The notes: generated by a model from the letters alone, not told the origin. 64,000 nt of DNA from Latrodectus hesperus (GCA_037975125.1 CM075857.1:46374172-46438171); one strand, 5' to 3'; counted from the first letter of the stretch, positions 27,901 through 40,135 are shown. Program-made: numbers and translations.

Positions 27901-30900
27901 TAAATAAATAATTAATTTTTTAACCTGGTTCAAATTCTTGGCTATAAAATATTTAAATTTATTACATTAGCACAATATTGATATAATTGTTTAGTTTCAG
28001 TATAAAACTTGGTGTTATATTTTCTATATACTAGTGCAAATCATTAATAAGAATTTAATAGTAGTGAACATAATATATCCAATCTGTAATACTGTATCAA
28101 AATGTCTGATGGATTGACAATAGTTGGTTAATTGATTGATGAAATATCTTATTGAAAATTTTATATTGTGAACCAAAGATAAAAAAATAATTTAATGTTT
28201 GCAAATAATTTTGGCGTATATGCAATAGATGTACAATGTTTAAAAGAAAGGTTCTATTAAAAATATAAAGGATAGAAGGATTGTTCTATTAAAAATATTA
28301 AAGGTAACTTTTTATTAAAATGTTTCTCTAAAATTAAATAAATGTGAAAAATAATAGATTAATAATTGTTTCATTAATAATGTGTTAAGTAAATTAAAGA
28401 TGCAATAATTAATTTAAGATTATGCAGTTATAAAATATTTGTGGTTAATAATATTGAAGAATAACATTAATAGAAATTTATTAAATAGCAAGATCAAAAG
28501 TAAATAAATTGCTAAACTCATGTTTTAAAAAACAAATTTTATTTACTGTGAACTTCGAGAAATATTTTTACTGCTTCAATGTAATTTAAGCAAAAATACT
28601 GTGAAATATTTTAACCTTACCTCTTGAAGCATATACTTGAAAATTAAGAGCCCCTGTTTTGTGTTTTCTAAAAATGCATATCTTATTGTTTTTTCTAAAA
28701 ATAATTTTTTTACTAACTCATAAGTTTGTTCTTAATTACACATTTATGATTACAAAGTGCATTTATTTGTTTTTCAATAATTTGAAATTTATCAATTTTA
28801 AAGATTTTTGTCTTTTAAGAATTTAGTGAATTTTTTCTTTAAAAGTAGACAGAATGAGAAATATAGGATTTTTCCTTTTGAGGATTTTGCATTACAACCT
28901 TAAAGTTTTATTTTATGTTAAAGAATGTTGAATTTAATATATGTGGGTAATACTGAAATTTTTTATTAATTTTATTATAATTTTAAAACTACTTAGGTCT
29001 GTTATACAATTAAAATTTCCTTCCTGTGAATAAAAATAGGAGAAAAAGTTAACATACTGCTGTTAAATAATTGTGTCACTATCAAAAGCCCTGAAAAATT
29101 TCTAAACAATTCTTTGGAATTATTTTAAAAAGGATTTTTAACATAAAAAGAATGATAAATAAATTTTTAAAATTGAATTTAAAAGTGCTGTTTCATGATA
29201 TATATATATATAAGAAAATTAAAATTAAATAAGTATTATATACAAGCCAGTACCATACAATATTTATTTCAAAAATAATTTCCTCTAATAAAGAACATTT
29301 CTTTCATTAGTGTTTTATATTTCTTAAAGAATATTCATAAAATAATCAAATTTGAAAAGTCATTTTATTTTATTCTAATTAAATTTCATCTTACATTGGA
29401 GTATATATTTATTACTGTTATCTTGAAAAGAATAATCAGAGTTGTTGCCTAAGGATATTCAACAAAGTTAAAATATTTAAAGATATGCATTACAATCTTA
29501 CAAATCAATAAGTACTGCAATGCTTTTGTTTTAAAAAGTTCAAAATTGCTGCATTTGTTAGAATTTTGATCTTAAAATTAATTTTATAATGCTGTTTATG
29601 TGTATAGTTTTTCTAAAATTTTCGAACGTTTTACGAAAATGGTCTATACATAAAAAAATATAAAAATACTTTCGTGTATTTAGATGTAAAAATTAAACAT
29701 AGATACACACAGTCAAAAAATTTCTCATAAAAGTTTTAAATCAAGTTTAATAGTTCATTGTATTTTTAGTAAAGTTAGTCTATCTTTTTTTTTATTTTGA
29801 TTGCATATGAAAAGTATAGCTAATATGTAAGTAAGCATTTTAATTGATTTATTATAAAAAATTTAATTTAAAACAATAACCTTCATAGTATAAATAATAA
29901 ATGTTATAAAATACTCATTTTCAAAGTATTTTAATATATATTATAACTTTTATCTATGCTAAAATATTTAAACTTTATGATAAAGACTTCTGTATACACT
30001 TTTCATGTAAAGCATGGTATTTAAAGATAGAAAATAAGGTGCAGAAAAATAAATATGAGATAAATATGTTTTCCTTACCTAATGGCAATAATTTTGTTAT
30101 AAACCTAAAAATGAGTTCAATCTCAAAATGTTGAGTTAGCAATCATCATTTTATTTGAATTCTTCCTCTTATAATAGTGTTTTGAGAAAGAAAAATGAAA
30201 GTTATATGTTTTAACTATGAATGGCAATAATCCTTGATTTTTTTTAAGCTTAAATAAATAAAATTGAGTATAGATAAAATATTTAAATTTTATTACAAAT
30301 CATGACAAGTGAGTTGTTTTCAGAAACATAAAATCATACAATGTTAATAAATTTGCATTTTATAAATTACAAAATACTAGACTAAAAGTAAAAATAATAT
30401 TACTCATAAGACTTATTATTTTTAGAAGTTCACAACAAGGTTTTATCTTTATTGATATCTGATGATATCTGAGATAAAAACTTTTACTATCTTATCTCAT
30501 TGTTTATTGGCAATGATAATCATAATTTTGTATGTTAAATGTATAAGCTTGTGATCTGCTGATTATGTGTGTATCCTTTCATTTTTTAGATTAGAAATCA
30601 ACAACAAGATTTAGAAGATTTAAAACAAACAAATGCACAGCTACAAGCAAAATTAGATCTTTTGTTAAGACGAAGCCCAAATGGTAATTCTTCTTTGTTA
30701 GATGAAATTGAGATGTCTGCACCATCTTCCATGGAAGAAGATGCTACACGTTTACAGGTGCTCAAATTTTATTAATTTTATGCTTCGTAACTATAATATA
30801 TTCTCCATGCTCCATAATTTTATAGCATCATATATTTAAATAAAAATATTCTACATGATTTGCAAACAATCAGCTGCTCTATGATTCATGTTTTACTATT

Positions 30901-32054
30901 ACTATTCAGTAATTTCTCATTTATTGATAAAGTTAAAAAAAAACATTTTTTGAGTTAAATCAAAATAGAAGTTTTCTTTCTTTTTTCTTAAAAGTTTGCA
31001 TTTTCAATATGTAAAAACAGGTAACTTAGTTTTCAAACAATTATGCTATTATTTTATGAAAAAAAAAGATTAAAAAAGTAACAAAATACATATATTTTGG
31101 TAACTACTTTCAGTCAAAAACTCCTTAAAAAAATTTGATATTTATGAAATATATAAATTATATATATAATAGATTTAATTTTGTTTTTAAATTAATGAAA
31201 ATATACACAATTAATAATTACACAATGACACAGTATAACAATATAATTTAAAAAATTCAAAACATAAACTACACTATAAATATTTTTTTAATTTAATTCT
31301 GAAATTATGTTAAAATGGTATGATTTTAGATGTAATTATAAGCAGAAATAAAATTATATTTATATGGAACTATTTAATTTTTATGAAGAATTTTTCTAGA
31401 CACTTTGTTGAGATGAATAATATTTTATTGTGCATATTTTTAATTAAATTCTATATATTATTTTAAGTTATAAAAAATTGCAGCATAATTTCCAGACTGA
31501 TTATAAAAATTGTAATATTGTACTCTATAATAAATAAACTATACTATAGACTTCTTATATTAAAAAATATTTAATTTAAAAAAGATATCTGATTTTAATA
31601 TTTAATCTCTTGTATTTTTATTTAAAACTAATTTAATTTAAAAATAATGGAATATATTTTTGAAATCAATTTTAAAATGAATTTGTAAATATATTATTTC
31701 ACATTATTTTTCTAAAAATTAACAAATACTGTCTTGTAATTATCCATATTTTAATTTCTAATATTAATTTTTATTTTTAGAGTACTTTAACTGAAGAAGA
31801 TATTGAATGTGATGATCTGCCGTTTGCTGGTTTGTTTCCTGAAGGAGAAGAAAGTCAAAAGGTAAATATTTCTTAACAAAGTAAATATATTAGGCTTTTC
31901 CTCTCAAAGAACATAATGTAATTTTAAGAAAACTAATGGATTTAAATGGAAAAACCAGAGGAATTTACATTATATTACGCAAACATATATTTATAATTAG
32001 CTATATAAATAATTAGCTATATAAATTTATTTTGTTACTGCATGAATATACATT

Positions 32055-32115
<61 letters not shown>

Positions 32116-35100
32116 CATATATATATATATCAAATTTTACCTAAAATCTTATAATATTTTTTCAATTATTTAAAAAAGTATCCTATTGTCATTACATTAT
32201 TACTTTCAATGATTTAACATCTGTTAGGAAATTCTTTATCATTTTCCGTTATACTAGGTATAAAAGTTTCATTTCTAATAATCAATTCTTTTGCTGGATT
32301 TGTTTTCCTACAATACATTCCTTGCTTTTCATCAATTATTTACTAACATTTTTTCATATATAATTCTAATTCTAGCTTGGAAATTTCAAAACTTTATTTT
32401 TTGAATTCTTAAAGCAGAATTTTATTTACAGAATATTATGAAAATTTTATAATTTTTTTAAAAAAATTGTTTATGAAAAAAATGAAGATTAAAACAAAAT
32501 GATTCAATGTTAATTGTTTACATTAATATTAATTTACAATTTGCTTATAAATTATTTAATAGAATTTATATATATTAATTTAGTATTTATATGAATAGAA
32601 TATTCTCTTCTCTCATATATTTGGGGACTTGTTATTGGAAATTCATCTTTAATTTCTTTTAACTAATTATTAGAAATTTATATATAGTTATTTGTTCTTA
32701 CTTTATTGTTTATTTCAGATGACTCAAGAAGTAATAGATATTTATCATCAACTGAGGCGTTTATGTTTTGAGCTTCGACGAAGAAAAGATAATATGTCAG
32801 TTGATAGTGGAATATCTTCAACTACGCCTGAAGAAATACAAGCTCATCAAGTTCGAGTGGGCATGTTTTCAAATCTTTTACAAGAATTTAAAAGCCTTAT
32901 TGAAGATCTCTTAGTTCAAGGACCAGATGTAAGAAGAATAATCTTGTTAAAATTTAAATTATTCAAAAAATTCATTAGATTATACATCTCTGAAATTCCT
33001 TTTCCAATATCATTTGCTTCTTTAAAATTAAATTTAGTTTGAATTTCATTTATAATTCAGAAGGAATAAAAGTGACTCACACACACAAAATAGTAATTTT
33101 TTCATGATTTTATTTTTTAATTTAAAAATATTTTTGAAGAGATACAGGCTTTAATGATATTAATATAATTTTTTAAAATAATCATGTAAAAATTAATGAA
33201 GCAATTCATGTGCAAAAGAATACACAACTTTTTAATTTAATACAAGAGTAAAAACTCTTTTTGATAATGATGATTTTAAGCTATGGTTTTTTTTATCCAG
33301 CTTTATATAATGTGCATAATATATTTTTCAAAATTATTCTTAGTATCATCTGTTACATAATGTAGAAAGGAATATAAGAATGTTATTTTGTATTATAAGA
33401 GTGCTTAATGTAATGAAAAAATTGTTTCATTACATTTTCAATTTTTTTCAACCCACTGTAGGTTGAAAAAAAATTTAAAATATTAAAATTCTTAATTATA
33501 CTTTATTGTTATTTTATTCATTTTTATATACATTTATTAGAAGCCTGTAATTTCTTATATTTAAAAACAATGTTTTAATATCTTAACAACCCCTTTAAAA
33601 GTAAAGAATATTTAGATTTTTTTCACTACTATAATTTTTATTTTTATCTTTTGCCAGCCATGCCTTACTTGTCAATCTGTTGCCATAGCCATGGATTCTC
33701 AAAATCTGGAAAGGTTGAAAAAAGAACTTCAAGAAAAAACAAATAGTTTAAAAGAAAAGAATGAAGAATTAATAAATTTAAATACAAAAGTAATTTTACT
33801 AATTTTTGTGTATCTGAGCTGTTGATGTTGAATCTGTTATATTTGAAATGTGTCTATGTATTTTTCTACTTTTGTCCCATTTTTCTCTATTTATTCTTTT
33901 GATGATGAATATTAATAATGAAAATCAATAATTATATTTCCTTATATACAAAAACTAAATTGCAAAATTTTTTTACTAATTTACTCATTGCTGATTAAGT
34001 TTTATAATCTTTTTTTCTTTTCTTGGTTGATCTTATTTTTTTAAATAATTTTATCTTTTATACTTACTTTTTAATACTTAGATGTGTATAACAAGGTTTC
34101 TTGTCATAAAAGTTCCACTCTATTTTATGCTCTAACTATTTAAATGATAAATATGAGGATGTCAATATACAATTAAATTATGGAATTTCCTCCTTTGTGT
34201 GATAATTGTTTTCATTTCTTATTTTGTTAAAAATAAATATTCAGTATTTTTCTATATTTATTGTCTGACACTCAATGAAACACTTAACTACATATAAGTT
34301 TGTAATTAGTTATGCTATATGCTAATGAATTTTATTTGACACTCTCTATGTTTAACATTGTAATAGAAGTAGAACTTCCAAGTCATTTAGCAAGAAACTT
34401 AAATTGATTCATAAGTAGTCTAAAATAAATAAAAAGACTGTCAGATTAATTTCAAAAATATTGTTCTGGTGTATTTCTCAATAAAACAAAAAATCATCAT
34501 TGAATGAGTTAAAGACTCTTGATTATTTAAATTTCATTTGCTGCCATGTTAATATTTATATTTAATTACACTTATAAGCCATTACACTAATTATGGCAAA
34601 TTGGTTGCTTTGATTTAAGATAATGTATTCACAAGACTCTTAAAAAATTAGCATTTGATATTATAGTTTCTGATGAAGAAAATAAATGAAATTCAGGTAA
34701 TAAGTTTACTTTTATTTAAACTTTAAAAAAAAACTTGAAATAATCATATAGTTACAAATGCTATGTGATAATGAATAAAACTTACACTATATATTAGTCT
34801 AGTTCTGTGGATTTCATAAATAAATTTTGACTTATTTATTGAAATCAAAATTTTTACAGTTTTATCATTTTTTAAGCTTAAATTAGTAACCTGAATTTAG
34901 CCTCTGAAATGATTTTATTTCATTTGGAAATGTTTTTGTTTCCTTTCTAAATTTAAGTTTTATATTATGTTCATTTTTTTATTATTTATGTAAAATAAGT
35001 TTTTTAATGATCAACAATACATATATGCACATAAATATGATAAAGAATATAATTATTTACCCCTTAAAATACAAGTATTTATATTTTTTATAATTCATTA

Positions 35101-38100
35101 TAATGTATTGAAAGTACAGTTGTATTTGGTAAATTTTAATGTTTTATTTTGTAGTTAAGTATTCAAGAAACCGAATTAGCTGCTTTAAGAGAAGAAAGAG
35201 ACCATTTAAGGCAAGATGTAGATAGCAGTGATTGGGCCAAAGATGAAATTGTTAAAAAAGCATGGACAATGAGAGATCAAGCTGTAGCTAGGTATGTAAA
35301 TGTTCAATTATATATACATTTATCTATGTATTCTAATAAGCGTAAAAAATATAATCCTCTTAAAATATAGATTGAAATCCTTATGAAAAAACAATTATAA
35401 AATTTGAATCATTGTGTTCATTTTGTTTTGAATATACAATGATTTATGCAAACAATTTATTATAAATTTTTGAATGTCATTTAATGAAGTTACTAATATT
35501 TGTTAATTTAATTATTATTTCTAATTTAAAAATGTTTAGTAATATGTAGTATTATTTCAATATTATTTAAAAAAAATCAAAAACTGATCTGTTAATTTAA
35601 TTGCTGTTTCATATAAATAAAATTATGCAGTGTTTTGTATTATTCATAACTTTTTATTTGATAACTTAGTCATTGATTGTAAATTTTTGTTGATATTCAT
35701 CATTACAAATATCTTTTCTAAAAATTAAATCTGTGTATTTATTAGAATTTATTTACAATTTTAATCTATTTAATAAAAGCTAATAAAATATTTTCAAATC
35801 TTTCAGACTTTTGTCAAACTAAAACCTTATAAAAATTTGCAGGTTTATAAATGCTTATCAAAATATAAACATTTTAAATTTAAAAAAATTTATTAGAACT
35901 ACCATTTCTTTACACATAGATTTTAATGTATAGGAAGAAAGAAATTGTGGATTAAAAAATAAATTTGCTGCTAAAATATTAATTCATGCGCTTTTGAACA
36001 TTGATTTCCTTTCTAGCTTTATTATTTTTTCTTTTTATTTCAGTGAATTATTTCAGTGAATATATGAAATTAAAAATGTACTATCCAATTCACATTTGAA
36101 CTTGTTAAATTACTGTAGCATTAATAATAAAGAACAACTTTTAAAATTTATGGGCAAATATATTGAAAGTGAACTTTTTAAAACTTGCATGTGAAGTTGA
36201 TTTTTAATTGTTTGCTTCTTTCTTAAAATAAAATTAGTAACTTTATAATTTTTTAAAAACACTTAAGGTTATATCATTTCTGACATTTTAGTATATCTTT
36301 ATAGTATATTCTATAATTTATCTCAAAACTTTCAACATAGTTGATAAGAGAAAATTTAATCTTGTCTTGTAAGTGAATATTAGAAAAAAAATTGAAAATA
36401 GATGCAAACATTAAAAGTAGACTGATTTTATTGAATAATTTTAAATGCTTAAAAAATTGTATGCAGTTAAAATGTATAAAAGAAATTGGAAATGGTCATA
36501 TTAATTAAGTTTAAGTAATAACTTTGGTGTACATAACACTTTTGCTTAAATTATTAATAACTGTATTACATAAACTATAGATTTTTATTCAAAACTGTTG
36601 TATTTTTATGTATCATTTCAAACATTTCTTTTATTCTTCTGTCCAGGAAAAATAATGTTGAAATTGTTCTGGCAAAAACTCGCATTGAGCTTATGCATAT
36701 CAATAGTCAACTTATGGAAGCAGTGCAACAAAAAGTCGAGTTATCTCAACAACTTGATCAGTGGCAGGTCAGATAAAATAATTATTACTGTTTATAATCT
36801 ATACATTTATACTGTAAAATATCTATGTATATAAAAGAAAATGTTCAATCCATCAATAAAAAATTTTTGTATTTACAAAAACTGAGTTTAGATATTCAAC
36901 CTGTGTGTTTTAAATTAACTTAATTTTTAATTTGCTATGCAATTATAATTCACTATTTTTTAATTAATTTTTATCATTTCAGACTCATATTACTGTTAAA
37001 TATTTGACTACAGTTTTAATGAAGTTTATATGCTTTTTGTAACTGAGATAAAAGGACTGACAAAGCTAAGTTAATATGTATGTATGGAATTATAATACAT
37101 AGTTAATTTAACTTCATCATTTCCATGATCAACAGCAAGAAAGTAGATTTCTTTAAAATTATAAAAATATTTTACAATGGCATGAGTCTGAAATAATACA
37201 TAAATTAAGAAATTAAAAAAATATAATTAGGTATCAAGTAAAAAGTGCTTAATTTAAGGTATACATTTATGTATATGTATGTATGGATGGTTATCAAAAT
37301 AAAGGAAATACCTCACATTTATAAAAAAATTCTTTATAATTATGGTGCAAGACAGCCTTTGGCATGTAATAAAGCTTAAATTTGCTAAAAAAAAAAAAAA
37401 AAAAACGAATTATACTAGTGAATATTTAGAGGAATATTGCACCATTTTTCATGAAGATATTGTTCAAATTTTTGAAGTGATCTCAGTTGATGATATCAAT
37501 TCTGCTTTGAATGCTTTAAAATAGACACACACATACACACACAGAGATATATATATTGCAATTGGTTTAATTATATTAATGTTGAGTGAAGTGGCTATAG
37601 AGGCCAAGGTAATTATTTACCTCCATCCTTTTGTTTATTTAACCATGATTGGACTTGTCTAGTTTCATGGATAGGTGCATTATCATCTTGAAAGATTCCA
37701 CCTCCTGCCAAAGGCAAAGTTTGCATCACAGAATGTACTAGGTCAGCTTAGATTTCTTTATTTTTCTCCCCAGTGGTTCTTTATTTCACGTTTACAATTG
37801 ATGTGAAATGAGCAGCCATGTCTGCCAATTCGACGACACAGCTGCATATGCCATGTCTCTGTGCTTGGCAATTAGAAGGAGACACTCACAATCATATGCT
37901 TATTCAACTGTCATCCAAATGAGCACCTGTTCTTTGTAAAAAGAAGGTGAAATATAAATCGTCAGACCATATTACTTTCCATTAATCAATCAACTATGTT
38001 TTGTGAATGTGGCATCGCTATAGACAACATTTAACATGACAATATAATTTTCCATTAAGCATGACACTATATTCAATATTCAATGAAAGGACCAAGTGTC

Positions 38101-39626
38101 TCCCTTGGTTTTTAGTTTTTGTTTGCAAATTTTATTAAAGTAAATTTTGTTATTAATTTAATTTTTATTATTTTAGCTATATTTTTGTTGATATGAATGC
38201 AGTTACTATTAACATTTAAATATTTTTCTATAAAGATTTAAATGCTCGATTATCAAATCTTTTGTTATTTATTCACCAGAAAAAAATTTGTTTACAAGCT
38301 ATTAGTTACATGCAAACGTTACTATTGCAAGTGGTTGTAGTGTGTTTTTATTCTATTACATTTAGTATCCCTTGATTATTGTAAACTTAGGCTATAATGC
38401 TCACATAAATTTATGAATTATAATTATGTTCAATATAGTTTATTACTGTGTATGTAGAGGTTTGCTAAAATTTTATTTCGACACATATATTCAAGTAATA
38501 TTACATAGATAAAGAAGTGGAAAACTCAACAAACATCCTAATATTGACTCGTAATACACGAAAACTAAAATTCAAATAGTTGCTCTTTATAAAAACATTG
38601 AAATTCATGCAAAAATGAATTTGATTTTTACATTTATAACTTTTTATCTACTTACATAAATTGCTGCTATGATCAAAGAACTCAAATTACTTTCATGAAC
38701 AAAATTATATCCACTGAGCTTGCAAGCTTATCTTTGGGCAAATGAACAACAAATTTCAGAATAAAATTTATCAAAATTCACCAAACATTTCTAAAATGTC
38801 AATAAAAAGCCAGTAAATAGATATAATATTATTCCTACAATTATATCTAGAGTTGGGCTCGTATTGTATGAAACTTAAATTCATGCAAACTTCAAACAAG
38901 TCTACTGTCTTTTTTCACCAGATGTCATTTAAAAAATGTATGAAAACCATGGATTAACTTCTATCTTTTTATGGTCTTAAAAATTGCAATTTATTTCAAT
39001 TTATAAAAATTACATTAGTTTTTTTAAAAATATTTATTAAAACAGAAAAAAAGAAAATCTATCATATTTCTGAAAGAATGCAAGTATTTGAATAGGCATT
39101 GTTTGAAAACACTTCAAAATGAAGCATTTGTCTCTGTGATATTTCTATATATTTATACTATGCATATTTCTGTACTATATTTAAGATTTATTCTGTACTA
39201 TATACGTATAATATTTTTTCATCTTAAAAAGATAAATCTATGTTCAGATTTTATCTGAAGCATAATTTCAGAAAATTAAAATAGAAAATAGTGTTTTATT
39301 AATGGCAAAGGATAAGTTACCCTTAGGAATAAAAATTCAAAAATTCATGATATCAATTTTACTATAGACCAATAGTTACACCAAAATTATTAAATTAAAC
39401 CAGTTTTAGATGAGAGAATTCAATAAATAAAACAAATATTTAAATATAATTATAAAGTATCATTTTTTTCTCTCTACAGTTGGATATGCAAGCTCTCCTT
39501 GATGAACAAATGAAAAAGAAACTGAAAACATATGAAGAAAAAGAAGAAAGACGTCCTAGCCGTCAAGGGCAAAACTTAAAACGTCATATTAATTCAAAAG
39601 GCAAACTCTTTAAACTATTTAGATGA
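21769..39626 (+). CDS. Bicaudal-D-related protein (BICDR/BICDL-like), 5'-partial gene, ten exons
   Basis: Ten exons join into one open frame of about 490 codons ending in TGA at 39624-39626. The product is almost entirely coiled coil. It matches BICDR proteins in order: an LEQEKHALRRKL segment followed by SRIAELQ...LTEQNHRLTAQL; a DEIEMSAPSSMEE acidic stretch; a Ser-rich linker; and the conserved RDQAVARKNNVE...LMEAVQQKVELSQQLDQWQ block, which in Bicaudal-D family proteins lies in the C-terminal cargo-binding coil. It ends in a basic/aromatic tail (KGKLFKLFR). Known family role: cytoplasmic adaptors linking dynein-dynactin to cargo such as Rab6 vesicles. The dynein-binding N-terminus with the CC1 box (AAxxG) is missing, about 110-160 residues relative to vertebrate BICDR-1 of about 570; it should lie on exons left of or hidden in 1-21768. 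All introns are phase 0 except exon 8 to 9. True BICD is less likely because the protein is too short. Confidence 0.85.
22020..23070. mobile_element. GC-richer block, probable transposon relic of unknown class
   Basis: About 1 kb of distinctly more GC-rich sequence sits inside an AT-rich intron. It includes a B-box-like GCGTTCAAATCCC near 22273, a segment beginning TGTAGCATGATAACATCC at 22736 that resembles the start of an LTR, a polyadenylation-like AATAAAGCTTTGTATT near 22950, and ACAGCCCGGCCGCTG near 23035. A 60-codon minus frame (22376-22558) is unrecognised. A composite of old SINE and LTR pieces is the likeliest reading, but no ends or duplications are certain. Confidence 0.35.
23968..24190 (+). 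mobile_element. degenerate tRNA-derived SINE
   Basis: Starts GGGCCGCTGTGATCTGGTGGCG, resembling the tRNA-like head of a SINE family I recall from spiders (GGGCCGCTGTGGCCT...). The tail motif (gagcggcatgaagcggaggg … gacagcgg) also resembles that family's conserved 3' part. The Pol III boxes are eroded. Class is moderately supported, family by memory only. Confidence 0.45.
25537..25770 (+). mobile_element. SINE with tRNA-Gly-like head
   Basis: The head has an A-box-like TGGTTTAGTGGTAGAATAG and a B-box-like AAGTTCGATTTC at about the spacing of a Gly/Glu tRNA. The acceptor stem does not pair well and the anticodon arm is disrupted, so it is not a working tRNA gene. About 150 bp of GC-richer body follows. 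Confidence 0.5.
26888..27004 (+). CDS. BICDR-like exon 2, 39 codons
   Basis: Acceptor catttag, donor gtatta. Encodes AARTEEQLQAQLQTL... to ...SQLEGLREE, a continuous amphipathic helix. Phase 0 at both ends. Confidence 0.92.
27087..27233 (+). CDS. BICDR-like exon 3, 49 codons
   Basis: Follows an intron of only 82 bp (27005-27086). Acceptor ttctag, donor gttagt. Encodes INLLEGRKADLGQRIHAL... to ...LQKQNREQEQK, matching the family pattern of ERENLNLSLEE-type heptads. Phase 0. Confidence 0.92.
27234..30589. other. intron 3 of the BICDR-like gene
   Basis: 3.4 kb of AT-rich sequence. No transposon or exon recognised; a small duplication around gttctattaaaaatat occurs near 28250-28310. Confidence 0.65.
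30590..30757 (+). CDS. BICDR-like exon 4, 56 codons
   Basis: Acceptor attttttag, donor gtgctc (weak after the GT). Encodes the end of coiled coil 1 (IRNQQQDLEDLKQ...KLDLLLRR), then a Ser-rich break and LLDEIEMSAPSSMEEDATRLQ-type sequence. The LLxEIE...SMExE pattern is shared with vertebrate BICDR-1. Confidence 0.9.
30758..31780. other. intron 4 of the BICDR-like gene
   Basis: 1.0 kb, AT-rich, nothing recognised. Confidence 0.65.
31781..31861 (+). CDS. BICDR-like exon 5, 27 codons
   Basis: Acceptor ttatttttag, donor gtaaat. Encodes an acidic linker (STLTEEDIECDDLPFAGLF...GEESQK) not predicted to be coiled coil. Phase 0 on both sides, so it could be skipped without shifting the frame. Confidence 0.85.
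32057..32130. repeat. (AT)n microsatellite with palindromic flanks
   Basis: An alternating AT tract, interrupted by acatacat, is bounded by ATTTGATATAT on the left and its complement ATATATCAAAT on the right. It lies in intron 5 (31862-32718), which otherwise holds nothing recognised. Confidence 0.9.
32719..32928 (+). CDS. BICDR-like exon 6, 70 codons
   Basis: Acceptor tatttcag, donor gtaaga. Begins MTQEVIDIYHQLRRLC, an internal Met and not the start, since exons 1-5 join in frame. The family counterpart is the LxxAYxQVRxLCxxLR segment. Contains DSGISS at 32803-32820, which fits the DSGxxS phosphodegron pattern, in the same Ser-rich linker seen in vertebrate homologues. Confidence 0.92.
33658..33789 (+). 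CDS. BICDR-like exon 7, 44 codons
   Basis: Acceptor ttgccag, donor gtaatt. Starts with PCLTCQSVAIAMDSQ, a Cys pair unusual in this coiled-coil protein, and continues as a Lys/Glu-rich helix (NLERLKKELQEKTNSLK...). The flanking introns 6 (32929-33657) and 7 (33790-35154) are AT-rich without recognised content. Confidence 0.88.
35155..35291 (+). CDS. BICDR-like exon 8, 45 codons plus 2 nt
   Basis: Acceptor ttttgtag, donor gtatgt. Encodes LSIQETELAALREERDHLR... then WAKDEIVKKAWTMRDQAVA. Ends with AG of a split Arg codon completed by the first base of exon 9 (phase 2), the only non-phase-0 junction in the visible gene. Confidence 0.93.
36647..36767 (+). CDS. BICDR-like exon 9, conserved C-terminal motif
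   Basis: Acceptor tctgtccag, donor gtcaga. Encodes KNNVEIVLAKTRIELM followed by HINSQLMEAVQQKVELSQQL and DQWQ, the family's best conserved block and the reason for the BICD/BICDR assignment. Intron 8 (35292-36646) before it is AT-rich and empty. Confidence 0.95.
36768..39479. other. intron 9 of the BICDR-like gene
   Basis: 2.7 kb. It carries the antisense Tc1/mariner relic; the remainder is AT-rich with nothing recognised. Confidence 0.8.
37287..38060 (-). mobile_element. decayed Tc1/mariner transposon, antisense in intron 9
   Basis: Read on the minus strand, pieces of a Tc1-type DDE transposase appear in order: an MVWSDD block near 37960 (first catalytic Asp region), DNAPIH near 37667-37687 (second Asp region), LPWP near 37600 (just before the usual QSPDLN-Glu region, here lost), then SLQKFEQYLHEKWCNIP with spacing typical of the C-terminus, and YMPKAV matching the SMPRR-type end. 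At 37295 the sequence caaaataaaggaaatacct resembles a Tc1 terminal inverted repeat; the matching outer repeat past 38060 was not found. Stops and frameshifts are frequent and an A18 run interrupts the C-terminus, so it is inactive. The + strand frame at 37342-37524 is the antisense of this C-terminus. Confidence 0.75.
39480..39626 (+). CDS. BICDR-like exon 10, C-terminus and stop
   Basis: Acceptor tctctacag, 48 codons and TGA. Encodes LDMQALLDEQMKKKL, a Lys/Glu/Arg-rich stretch and a final SKGKLFKLFR, similar to the (G)KxLFxFFR-type ending of vertebrate BICDR-1. Confidence 0.93.
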   Translation: MDMQALLDEQMKKKLKTYEEKEERRPSRQGQNLKRHINSKGKLFKLFR

Positions 39627-40129
39627 TGCATTCTGCTTTTGAAGAATTCTCAAATAATTTCAGACTGTTTTATGTATTTGACTTGTTCTAATGTATGCAA
39701 TCCTATAAAAATTAGTCTATTGAATAGTTGTGTAAAATCTAAAATGTATTTTTATATTCAACTGTTGAATGTTTTGAATGTTTGAAAAATGTCTTATTAC
39801 TACTTCATATAACAATGGATTTGTGATATTAGTTGACTAATTTCCATGAGGGACCAAAAATAATTGGGGAATTGTACATAAATTTTGTCGAATATGTCAT
39901 TCCTGCTATGTATATTTGTGGTGTACATATCTTACTATATATTAGTAGGGTATATTTTTTATTTATTGACTTCAACTGTATTTAGTATTTGTTGCCTTTG
40001 CATGTATTCTCATGGTTGTGTGCCACATGGTGCTTCATCAGTGCAAATAGAGTTCAACAATGCATTTGCAGATAAGTTTCAAGTTGTAGAATTATCTATG
40101 TTCCTTGACATTCCATATCATTTCTGTTA

Positions 40130-40135
40130 AATAAA
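40130..40135 (+). terminator. candidate polyadenylation signal of the BICDR-like gene
   Basis: AATAAA, about 500 bases downstream of the stop codon. In DNA this AT-rich the motif occurs often by chance, so this is only the first plausible site. Confidence 0.35.

Noticed and set aside
32692..33042. 116-codon continuous frame as a separate small gene
   Set aside because: Its first 9 codons are intron 5 and its last 38 codons are intron 6; the middle is exon 6 of the BICDR-like gene, with clear splice sites at 32718 and 32929.
37342..37524. 60-codon + frame with a Lys run
   Set aside because: It is the antisense of the C-terminal part of the Tc1/mariner transposase relic; the Lys run is an A18 tract.
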